Source: Sphacelaria rigidula (taxonomy: Eukaryota > Phaeophyceae > Sphacelariales). From it: a stretch of DNA of 26,250 bases. Shown piece by piece: positions 19,125-26,250 of the stretch. Numbering within the stretch: position 1 is the first letter of the stretch; each line of letters starts with the position of its first letter. The DNA lies in the NCBI GenBank assembly GCA_964200075.2, contig CAXNAA020000145.1, forward strand, positions 1 through 26,250, given 5' to 3'. Both the position numbers and the translations under genes were made by a program. The notes below the pieces were generated by a model. The model was not told the DNA's origin, searched no databases, and saw nothing but the letters and a program-made list of their open reading frames with translations.

Positions 19125-19220
19125 GACATTTGCAGTGGCATCACACTCGACAACATCCCCAACGCTGGTCGTTCGGGTCTGGTCGATAAATTTCGCCTCG
19201 CCGTGATTGGGCAAGTAAAC
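19125..19220 (-). CDS. Nested antisense gene, possible upstream exon
   Basis: The minus-strand frame after TTTCGGCCAG reads VYLPNHGEAKFIDQTRTTSV then GDVVECDATANV, 32 codons in phase 0 at both ends, to a possible donor GTC|GTGTGG. It would splice in frame to the exon at 18678-18808. The acceptor falls at the inner edge of the right 274-bp arm. A further minus-strand block at about 19510-19590 (LGQLTVICECIRAGRWVIRS) might precede it, but the splice sites there are unclear. Confidence 0.35.
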
Positions 19221-19485
19221 CTGGCCGAAATGTGGCCTAGAAAGGGCACGTGGTTTCTGGAGGCGAGACGTCCTTACGCGCATGACCATATCTCGCGAGT
19301 AACATGTTTTTTTCTGGATTATTTTCGAGGCCCGGGTGCCGAGGAGCGCCTTCATTGCTATGCGTGAAAAAGTCGGAGCGGAATCGGTGTAGATTGTGTG
19401 TTTTGCTGTTTTCGCGTGTCTGGTCATTTTTCGTACCTTTCTCGGGCAAAATACGAGAAGGTATACCTTTTCTAGGAAATTGCCC
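19212..19485 (-). repeat. 274-bp inverted arm, right
   Basis: Partner of 17748-18021 in the opposite orientation. The outer end CCTAGAAAAGG/GGGCAAT is preserved, and the inner end has drifted (AGGTTTACTTG). The two arms enclose about 1.19 kb. Confidence 0.85.
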
Positions 19486-19715
19486 CAGTAAAAGTGTCGT
19501 GTCAGAATTTCAGCGCCCAACGCTTCGGATCACCCATCGCCCGGCCCGGATACATTCGCAAATCACTGTCAGCTGGCCCAGCTCGTAGTAGTCGGGATTA
19601 CAAGGCCATACAGCGTGACGCGAAGAAAAAGTCAAACGTTTCACACACGTCGGATAGCTCATGAGCTACATAAAAATAACCAATCGAAGCGGACTCTCAT
19701 GTCCAATGCTTAGGA

Positions 19716-19885
19716 ACACAAATTACGTGACAGCTGGGTCCGTGAAGCCAAATCGCTACCTCTGTGGTACTCCGCGTGTTCATCCTCCAGCGCTGTACCG
19801 TAGGGAACAAATGTGGAAAAAGGGGCCAAGTTATCTAGCTCCTGATCCGGATCAGTACATCATTGACAAGTAATGTTCAGGTACT
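19716..19885 (+). repeat. Coding-like dispersed repeat Q, copy 1
   Basis: An open frame ends NRYLCGTPRV, then YRREQMWKKGP and DPDQYIIDK with a stop. The copy at 23548-23700 shares YLC.PPR and EQLWEKK, and the nucleotide core TCCGGATCAGTACA. It looks like two relics of one protein-coding sequence. The parent gene is not recognised. Confidence 0.5.
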
Positions 19886-20334
19886 GTAGCCCATGTGAGC
19901 TGTCCGATTTTTGTTTTTCCTCGACGGAAGGGGTATATCCAAGCCAACACTTACCTCGTGAAGCGAGTCCGTGTGCCGATTACTCGGCGGCTCGGCTAGA
20001 CTGCCTCGCGGGAGTCATGTGAGAGAGACACCTCGAGCGTTCGCAGGCTTTGCTCAAGGCAGTGTGGGGGTGCTCCCACTAAAACCCCCTATCAACTCGG
20101 CGCAGTACACGCGCCGGCATGCTCTGATGAGGTTCGGCCCGAGGAGCTGTCCGACTTGCGAAACGTTCGAGCGGACACGTATTGGCTGTGCAGTTATACA
20201 CAAGTGCGTTACGGAATAGTTTCGCCCCCGTGTCCCGCTGGTGATGCTGGATTATGGTTCATCATTTATAATGGTTTGGTCAGGCATTTTTCTATTCAAG
20301 TCCGACCGAGTCTAATGCCCCCTGAATTTTGTTG

Positions 20335-20705
20335 CTCCGATGTATCAGTTGGTAACCTCGAAACCTTCTGACGGTTGAGGTGTGGGTTCGAAACACGGTG
20401 GAGTCACATGATCTCGTTTTCTATTTCCTCACACTATGCCCAACGGTGGAGAGCGACTATGACGTGGGTTCACGAAGGTCGGGTTCATGGTCGACGAGGG
20501 AAAGAGATCGCTGAACCTCCTTTCGGGATGAAAAGATAAGGCGAGCACCGCATAAGGTGGAGTACTGAAACAAAAAAAATGGGAAAAAATAGCTTCTGTG
20601 TTGACCTTCCTCCTGTGTGACCCCGACTGATGCGCCCACATGTACCGAAAGGTGTAGACTGGTGTCCAGAATAAATGGGAAGACAGCACACACAACACGC
20701 ACAAG
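20335..20705 (+). mobile_element. tRNA-derived SINE, copy S3
   Basis: The head is partly lost (TCAGTTGGTAACCTCGAAAC remains) and the B-box-like GGGTTCGAAACAC is present. The full body, with GTCGACGAGGGAAAG and GTGTCCAGAATAAATGG, ends in a degenerate ACACACAACACGCACA tail. Confidence 0.8.
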
Positions 20706-21083
20706 CATAGTATCTCATTCCCGCCCTCGGAAGCATGAGGACGTGAGGGGCAAACGAACAAGTGATTTTCGCAGGCAAAGCCGTAGTTCTACGGACTAAA
20801 GACTGTAGCGTCGGAACAGAAAATAAAAACAAAAAACAAGATGGAAACACGGAAAAGTAACGGCGAGGGGATTCGATCCGCGCACATACCCCTTTGAGCG
20901 GATTCATAGTGCGGCTCCTGCTACGGATTTACAGCGTAATTTGTGGCGAAATTTCTCACGGATGTCAAACCGCGTTTTTTTTCCTTCTTCAGGTGGCTCC
21001 TGAGTGGGGAACGAGGAAGACGACGTAAAATTGCACCGCGATCAACACGCTGGTTCGATTCCTCTTGTCAGCATCTTTTTTTA

Positions 21084-21155
21084 TCTTCCCCGGTCTAGTG
21101 GTTAGGGCGTTGCTCTTTCACGGCAGAAACACGAGTTCAACTCTCGTGAGGAAGA
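21084..21155 (+). tRNA. tRNA-Glu (UUC)-like gene
   Basis: A cloverleaf can be drawn. The acceptor CTTCCCC pairs with GAGGAAG at six of seven positions, and the D-arm is GTCTAGTGGTTAGGG. The anticodon stem TTGCT/GGCAG has loop CTTTCAC with anticodon TTC. The T-arm ACGAG/CTCGT is perfect with loop TTCAACT. The linker between acceptor and D-arm is one base short in this register; an alternative register gives a bulge. Both internal promoter boxes look intact. It may be a working gene or a recent tRNA-derived pseudogene. Confidence 0.6.
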
Positions 21156-21412
21156 TTAATAGCTAACCTTGATGTTTAATTCCTTATATTGTTTTAGTAA
21201 ATATTCCTTTTTTCAATCTCTATTTGTTTTACTTTTTTCATCTCAGAGCAAGCAAAGAAAGAAGAACGCGATTTCCTCCGTGTAAATCCCTGCATTTTGT
21301 TTTTTTTCAACGAGAATCGACTTTTGTGCGGGCGAGTGAGTCATGATCCAAATGTGCAATTTGATACCAAAGCGTAAGGCGTGTGCTGCGCGATGCAGAA
21401 GTTGATTCCTGG

Positions 21413-21475
21413 AGACCACAGACCCATCCTAAGGAAGGGGAGGGGTTCAAAGTGTGAAGAAAAACAAGAATGAAG
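21413..21475 (+). repeat. Dispersed repeat, copy 2 (partner at 1690-1755)
   Basis: It shares GGAAGGGGAGGGGTTCAAAG with the copy in intron 1, in the same orientation. Confidence 0.5.
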
Positions 21476-21866
21476 AACAGTGGGGGTGCCGGACTGCTGA
21501 TGTGATGCTTCAGTGTATAATACAAATGCAGTTCAGTACCGAGGAGGAGATGGGTTGCTCCTTTCTGACATTGGACTCGTCCCGAGGAGGGGGGAACGGG
21601 GGTGGAGTTGGACGTTCGACGACAAACAACCCCTGAAACGCTTGAGGAGGACGGGAGGGGGGGGATGAACGGGCTACTCTCGTATGGCGAGACTTCATTT
21701 TGGATGATATGTTTCAAAAGTGATTAGATTTTCATTGTTTGACCTGCATTTTACTTGATTCTGTCTGTGTCTTCAATTTCATGCAGCGCTACGATACGTA
21801 CTCATTTATTTCAACTTAAACTTTGGATTCATCCTTGATTCCATTTTTTTGTTTTTTCCCCCGAAG

Positions 21867-22035
21867 TGCTCTCTTCCTGACCATAGCGTTACCGTACTGG
21901 ATGGGCTTTCACAGATTCATTCCCATGTTCTCGTGATGAAACAGGTGGCGAGGACTTCCCAGCAACCCAAGAGAGTCAGCTATGTTGTGGCGCAAACTGC
22001 TCGTCGACTCGTGGAGGCGGGAAGGCACAATACCA
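21867..22035 (+). CDS. Candidate exon 11 of the large plus-strand gene
   Basis: A T- and C-rich tract ending TTTTCCCCCGAAG leads in, and ACCA|GTGAGT is a near-consensus donor. The exon is phase 0 at the start and ends with one base. Its 56 codons encode CSLPDHSVTVLDGLSQIHSH, VLVMKQVARTSQQPKRVSY and VVAQTARRLVEAGRHNT, mostly helical with basic faces. The downstream exon supplies GC to complete AGC (Ser). The acceptor AAG is less common than CAG, so the start could shift slightly. This is a well-supported exon. Confidence 0.75.
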
Positions 22036-23069
22036 GTGAGTTAGTCGAGAATCTCCGGTGACTCCACCGCTACACCATGCATGTTTTAAATGTTTTGTTC
22101 AGAAACGTCCCCGGTACATTCCTTCGATATGTAGGTCGGTAGGTAGAGAGGTATGCATGTAGGTGCGTGAATGTGTGTTTGTATTTCGTATCATGTATTT
22201 TGTATAATCTATTTTGTATTATGCATGCGTATTTAGTTCTGTTTTGTTGTGTTTTGGGTGCAACCATCCCATCCGTCTCGTCATTATCCATGTTCACGCA
22301 TGACAAGATCGACTTTTTCATTCGGGTCGTTACCAGTGCCATTTATAGTTGTTCGTGTTTCTACACGCACGCACGGACGAACGAACGAGCCCATGGAATG
22401 TTGGTAACGGCCGTCTTTTTACGACTGAGTTGTTCGTCAACAATAAGTTACATTTTTTCGCCGATTCTGTTTTTACTTGACGGCTTAATTGTCGTGTCTC
22501 TCCCGTTGAAGCGCCACTAAGCTTCTTCTGATCTTCCGAGCACTACGCTATCGCCCTCATGGAGAGAAAGTGGGTAACAAAAAAAACAAGGCTGATATTT
22601 TGAAAATTTCAACAACTCTTCAGGCTGGGGCACTGCCTTCAACTTGAGAAAAGTTGACCCCTTCCTCTGTCCGTCGTGTCTAGAGACATCAAGGCCGCTT
22701 GCGTAGAAAGGGTGCGTGGTGGTGTCCCGGCTAGCATAAAAGGAGAAAGCCAGGCTAAACCTGTTTTCTGGTTTCTGTTCAGGGGGCTCTGATACTGTAT
22801 GAAGATCCTGAAAATAAATCGGACTTTGAACCCTTTCTTGTTTAAATCGAAAATGCGGGATCAAAAATTCGCCAAGAAAAATGGACGGGAAAAGTCGCCA
22901 AATCAGACTGAGTCGAATACAAAAGGGACGACAATACAAAGCAAAAACGACAGGAGGGAAGACAGAAATAGAATAGAAAAAAAATGAAGATCGTGATACT
23001 ATACTGAGTATGCTTGCTTATCTTCATCCCTGCCCCACCGCTCTTCATGATGCAATGGATCGGTTCTAG
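22036..23069. other. Intron 11 (about 1.0 kb)
   Basis: T- and G-rich sequence with ATGTAGGT and TATTTTGTAT motifs fills 22120-22260, and A-rich sequence fills 22850-22985. A possible alternative last exon starts after TTCTGTTCAG at 22783. No repeat copy was recognised. Confidence 0.4.
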
Positions 23070-23186
23070 GCGAGAGTTCGCTGGACGCCTTGCAGGCCAT
23101 GGAAAAGACTTCCAGCGAATGGCTTCCGGCGTGGCTGCTCGAAGAGGCTCAAGGAGAGACGCTCAGGGCGACGCCAGAGTCGAGCA
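23070..23186 (+). CDS. Candidate exon 12 of the large plus-strand gene
   Basis: The acceptor is ATCGGTTCTAG and the donor AGCA|GTGAGT. The exon starts with two bases that complete Ser from exon 11, encodes ESSLDALQAMEKTSSEWLPA then WLLEEAQGETLRATPESS, and ends with one base. It is acidic and helical. It is the only good frame in the stretch, and both splice sites are strong, so confidence is high. It precedes a 2.9-kb intron. Confidence 0.78.
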
Positions 23187-23204
23187 GTGAGTTAAATTTT
23201 TCAC

Positions 23205-23345
23205 ACCATGGACAATAGATCCTAGTGACAAAAAAAAAGTACTGCGTACAGCATGGAATCTATTGTCTGTTGCAATAGGCGCAATAGTCGATACTGTACG
23301 CAGTATACCTTTCGACTGTGTATTCCATTGTCCGGGGTATGTTAT
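23205..23345. repeat. Palindromic element, second copy
   Basis: GGACAAT, GTACTGCGTACAG, CTATTG and TTGCAATAGG appear on the left, with inverted matches on the right (CTGTACGCAGTA, CATTGTCCGG). The layout is the same as at 10508-10671. Confidence 0.6.
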
Positions 23346-23547
23346 TTTTGCGTTTTTACTGTCGCTTTTTCGTGCAGTTCGTTGTTTCACGTTGTTGTAA
23401 CGTCATTCTCCGGTGTAGCAGTCGGTGTCGATCCTCCTGTGAGGGATTTTTCGACAGGTGTGTGCGCGATGGAAAAAGAAGTGACGAAAGTCGACAATTT
23501 GACACGTCGAACAGCTCATCAGCGACGTACCCCAGATTCGTTCTTCG

Positions 23548-23700
23548 AAAGCGCAAAATACGTGATCGTCAGGTCCGAGAAATCACAGCACTACCTTTGC
23601 GACCCTCCGCGTGCTCAACGCGTTAAGGAGCAACTATGGGAAAAAAAGGGGGACAAATGAGCGAGGTCATGGTCCGGATCAGTACACTAACAAGAAGTGA
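23548..23700 (+). repeat. Coding-like dispersed repeat Q, copy 2
   Basis: It is homologous to 19716-19885. The frame breaks after WEKKGDK, where copy 1 reads on for another dozen residues or so. Confidence 0.5.
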
Positions 23701-23862
23701 TATTTTAGTTTTCTTATGGGGTGCCCGACGTGTAAATAATCTGCAGAAAGTTTGAGATTGTACATATTTTCAACAAAGTGCTTTGCGTCCTAGGTATGTT
23801 CATTTGTTTTCGCTTCATTTGTATGTTGCCATGTGAAAACACTGTTGATGTTCTGAAATTCA

Positions 23863-23970
23863 TCCTTAACCGTGACCGGCAGGGTAAGTCATCTGGATCT
23901 TAAAGTCATTATTCAAGCGAAGATGATGCCGACTCAACAGATGACCAGCCTTGGCGGTCAGAGGCTTCAC
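23863..23970. mobile_element. TTAA-flanked MITE, copy P5 (eroded)
   Basis: The left end is CTTAACCGTGACCGGCAGGG. The internal GATGCCGACTCAACAGATGA is conserved with P2 and P3. The right end GGCGGTCAGAGGCTTCAC is weak. Confidence 0.6.
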
Positions 23971-24127
23971 ATATACATACATATATATTACTGTGAAGGC
24001 GATGCCAACACCACTCTGAGAGTCGTTCTCCGTTTATTACCCTCGGTCCCTCTCACCAATATTCCTCTCAACTCCCACACAGATAATCTTAATACGCATT
24101 CTGTCCCGTACAGGTGGAGTCCCATGT

Positions 24128-24499
24128 CGATCGCCCCGGTGGCTCAGTTGGTAACCTCGAAACCTTTTGACGATCGGGTCGTGGGTTCAAATCTCGGAGC
24201 GATCTGGGATTTTTCTCAGACAACCCTTCACAGTGGAGAGTGACCATGTCGTGGGTACACAAATTCGACTTGATGGTCGACGAGAGAAATGGACTGCTGA
24301 ACCCCTCTCGCGATAAAAAATAAAGGCAAGCACCGTAGATGGAAGGTGGAGAACTGAAACAAACAAAAAAATATAGAAAAAACTCCTGTGACGGCCCTCC
24401 TACCGTGTGAGGCGGGGTGGTGCGCCTACGTATACGGAAAGGTGAAGACCGGCGTCTAGAATAGATGGGACGACAACACACACACACACACACACACAA
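24128..24499 (+). mobile_element. tRNA-derived SINE, copy S4, with (CA)n tail
   Basis: This is the most complete copy: head GCCCCGGTGGCTCAGTTGG, B-box-like GGGTTCAAATCTC, a body of about 280 nt and a (CA)n tail at 24476-24498. The tail type is shared with S1 and S3. Confidence 0.85.
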
Positions 24500-25019
24500 G
24501 CTGTGGTGTCTCATGATGCACCTTTACGCGGTCAGGTTTGCCTTCTCTCGCCGCTACCGCCAGTCAGCATATATCTTTCAGCATAGGGGCGTTAGTCGAC
24601 GAACCCTGATACATATTTTTACGTGTCACCCGCGAGACTTAACGCCCCTTCACCTCAGGATAATCATAGGTTGAAATGGAGCTTGGTGTACGGTGACAAC
24701 GATGTGCGTTCGAAAAAGATTCCGGCGGTTGATGCCGTCATACAAGTAAAACATTCGAATAGCGTGTTGGTGTGTTTTGGGCAGCGAATTGTTTTTTCTT
24801 GCGGGGCTGGCACATTTCGAACGGGATCGATCGGTGTTGTTTGCATTTCTTTGCCCCGGCTGTGTAGGTATGCGAGGTCAAAGACCTCGTGACTGTGGCA
24901 TACAAAATCATGAGTACCCCCCGCGCCCGCCGCTCCCGTAGACGAATCCGCAGTCTCAAGGGATGAAAGCCTTCCACCTGTACGGTACTCACCTTTCACT
25001 GCTTGTACCCCAAAAGGGC

Positions 25020-25460
25020 GAGTGATCGCACAGGTCGGAATCATCGCACCCCTGTGCAATAATAAATCCAAGTTGGGAATGAGTTTATGTGGTTTTTGCA
25101 CAGGGGTGCGATGACCCCGATAAAGATCCCGCTTTTGGGCGTGAGGTTGCGTGCCGTCGCCTGTGGCCCCGGGGTACATATCAAGTCAGTATCGCACATA
25201 TCGGAGCCATCGCACAGGGGTGAGGTCAGAAGCAAGCAGTATCGCCCGTGGCGTGATTCATCCAGTATCGCACGTATTGAAGTTATCACGCAGGGCTGAA
25301 GTCAAATTACTAGTATTACTGGTGGTGATGTGTCCAGAATCGTACACGTCGGAGCACAATCATATGCATAATGATGGTAAAAAACAAGATTATTCAATTC
25401 AACTTCCGCACAGGGGTCGGAATCATCGCACATATCGGAGTTATCGCACAGGGGCGATAA
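25020..25460. repeat. Cluster of CGCACAGGGG-type motifs with a 19-bp perfect hairpin
   Basis: The arms 25041-25059 and 25096-25114 are perfect inverted copies (TCATCGCACCCCTGTGCAA) with a 36-nt loop. GCACAGGGG recurs near 25209, 25411 and 25448, with CACATATCGGAG between copies. Spacing is irregular. Confidence 0.65.
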
Positions 25461-25660
25461 GAAAGCAAGTTATGAACGAATTTTAAAAAGAGCGATCGTA
25501 CACTGTGCGATGACTCGCGTTTTTACGGTAGTATCAAGGATTGAGTCAGCACTCCCGCAACCTTCCCGCTTTCATCGAAGGGTACTAAATGTTCAGGTAT
25601 CCCCCCCCCGCACCCTCTCTCCGTCTCTCACGCCTCAAGAAAAATGACTCGGGTATCGAA

Positions 25661-25730
25661 GTGGGACTCGGATCCCACAGTGTCGTCCTAACCTAGCATG
25701 AATGTACTCGTTCCGCCACCGGGGCGCGGT
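25661..25730 (-). other. tRNA-like fragment
   Basis: On the minus strand, GCCCCGGTGGCGGAACGAG is followed about 40 nt later by a T-arm-like hairpin (GTGGG/CCCAC, 8-nt loop). The head resembles the SINE heads, but the body does not. It is probably a degraded tRNA-derived element. Confidence 0.3.
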
Positions 25731-26058
25731 GACGACGTGAATCCATCATGAAATTGCTGCGGTGTACAACGTCACGTTCGTTGGCGGCTTGTGGGCATGT
25801 GGTCATGTGGTCATATTGACATGTTGAGTTTGTTCCGAGGCGCGGCGCCTCTGGAACAGGGTCGTTCGAATCTGTAGCTCGCTGCGAACTGCAAGTACTC
25901 GGCTGGTCTGTTGTGAGAATAGGACACGATCTGACACGTTGGAGGTCGTTCGGTGGGATAATGTTTGAACGTGCACGTGGGTACACTGATCGCTGTCGTT
26001 TGCGTGTCATTTTATCTTCGCTGCGTGATGGCGTAATGATGTGATGGTACTGCCGCAG

Positions 26059-26120
26059 GATCTATTGGCACTTCTGTGTGTCGGCGGGCGAGCTTGGCTG
26101 ACGGTTGTACCATTATCCAG
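26059..26120 (+). CDS. Candidate exon 13 of the large plus-strand gene
   Basis: Between CTGCCGCAG and ATCCAG|GTGTGT lie 62 nt. Starting with the two bases that complete the codon from exon 12, it encodes RSIGTSVCRRASLADGCTII then Q, ending in phase 0. A phase-0 reading is also open (DLLALLCVGGRAWLTVVPLS), so the frame rests on exon 12. The exon is short and the donor lies 8 nt before the (TTG)n tract that runs off the window. Confidence 0.45.
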
Positions 26121-26127
26121 GTGTGTT

Positions 26128-26250
<123 letters not shown>

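Larger units (their letters stand above)
16829..21866. other. Intron 10 (about 5.0 kb), host of a nested antisense locus
   Basis: In order it holds MITE copies P3 and P4, the left 274-bp inverted arm, minus-strand exon candidates, the right arm, repeat Q copy 1, SINE S3 and a tRNA-Glu-like gene. I see nothing else in 17080-17430 or 21160-21400. Confidence 0.5.
23187..26058. other. Intron 12 (about 2.9 kb)
   Basis: It contains a palindromic element, repeat Q copy 2, MITE copy P5, SINE S4 and the CGCACAGGGG cluster. Nothing else was found in 24500-25020 or 25740-26040. Confidence 0.45.

Noticed and set aside
20993-21024. Possible 32-nt microexon (VAPEWGTRKT) after a T- and C-rich tract
   Set aside because: Its phase is incompatible with the next exon and it is too short to judge.
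22783-22845. Possible exon GALILYEDPENKSDFEPFLV with a stop
   Set aside because: The acceptor is good, but phase 0 does not fit the one-base overhang of exon 11. It could be an alternative last exon only if a different donor is used.
24089-24514. 141-codon minus-strand frame
   Set aside because: It is SINE copy S4 in antisense. The similar frame at 20485-20907 is SINE S3.

Overview
This window looks like nuclear DNA of a eukaryote, most likely an alga or protist with large, repeat-filled introns; I cannot name the lineage. The reasons are the absence of long uninterrupted genes, short open blocks ending in GT donors and starting after pyrimidine-rich AG acceptors, tRNA-derived SINEs, several families of short inverted-repeat (MITE-like) elements, long trinucleotide microsatellites and a roughly balanced base composition. 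Nothing looks prokaryotic: there are no operons, Shine-Dalgarno spacing or CRISPR array.

The backbone is one plus-strand gene that seems to cross the whole window. I find thirteen candidate exons (178-383, 2685-2817, 3702-3904, 8160-8364, 8798-8872, 12260-12397, 13726-13866, 14568-14636, 15097-15252, 16709-16828, 21867-22035, 23070-23186, 26059-26120). Each is bounded by AG and GT, and splice phases match at every junction, so together they give one open frame of 1,794 nt (598 codons). The first four exons encode a Ser/Gly/Asp/Arg-rich, probably disordered region. From the fifth onward the product is rich in amphipathic helices. I do not recognise the protein. Neither the true 5' nor the 3' end is clearly inside the window.

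The introns carry the rest. Intron 1 holds an inverted-repeat element and an antisense tRNA-SINE. The 3.9-8.2 kb intron holds a SINE, a TTAA-flanked MITE, a long-arm foldback element with a GC-rich exon-like cargo on the minus strand, and a copy of a repeat with a conserved reading frame. The 8.9-12.3 kb intron holds a 13-residue tandem repeat, a GC-rich island, a 599-bp TIR element with TA target sites, a near-perfect palindrome, a second TTAA MITE and a CGATAT-rich patch. The 16.8-21.9 kb intron is the most interesting: 274-bp inverted arms at 17748-18021 and 19212-19485 enclose candidate minus-strand exons whose phases also match, so a gene or gene fragment seems nested antisense inside the host intron. 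The same intron has two TTAA MITEs joined at a shared TTAA, a tRNA-Glu-like gene and another SINE. The window ends inside a (TTG)n tract that starts 8 nt after the last candidate donor.

All gene models come from reading frames, splice-site context and phase agreement only. No transcript or homology evidence was available.
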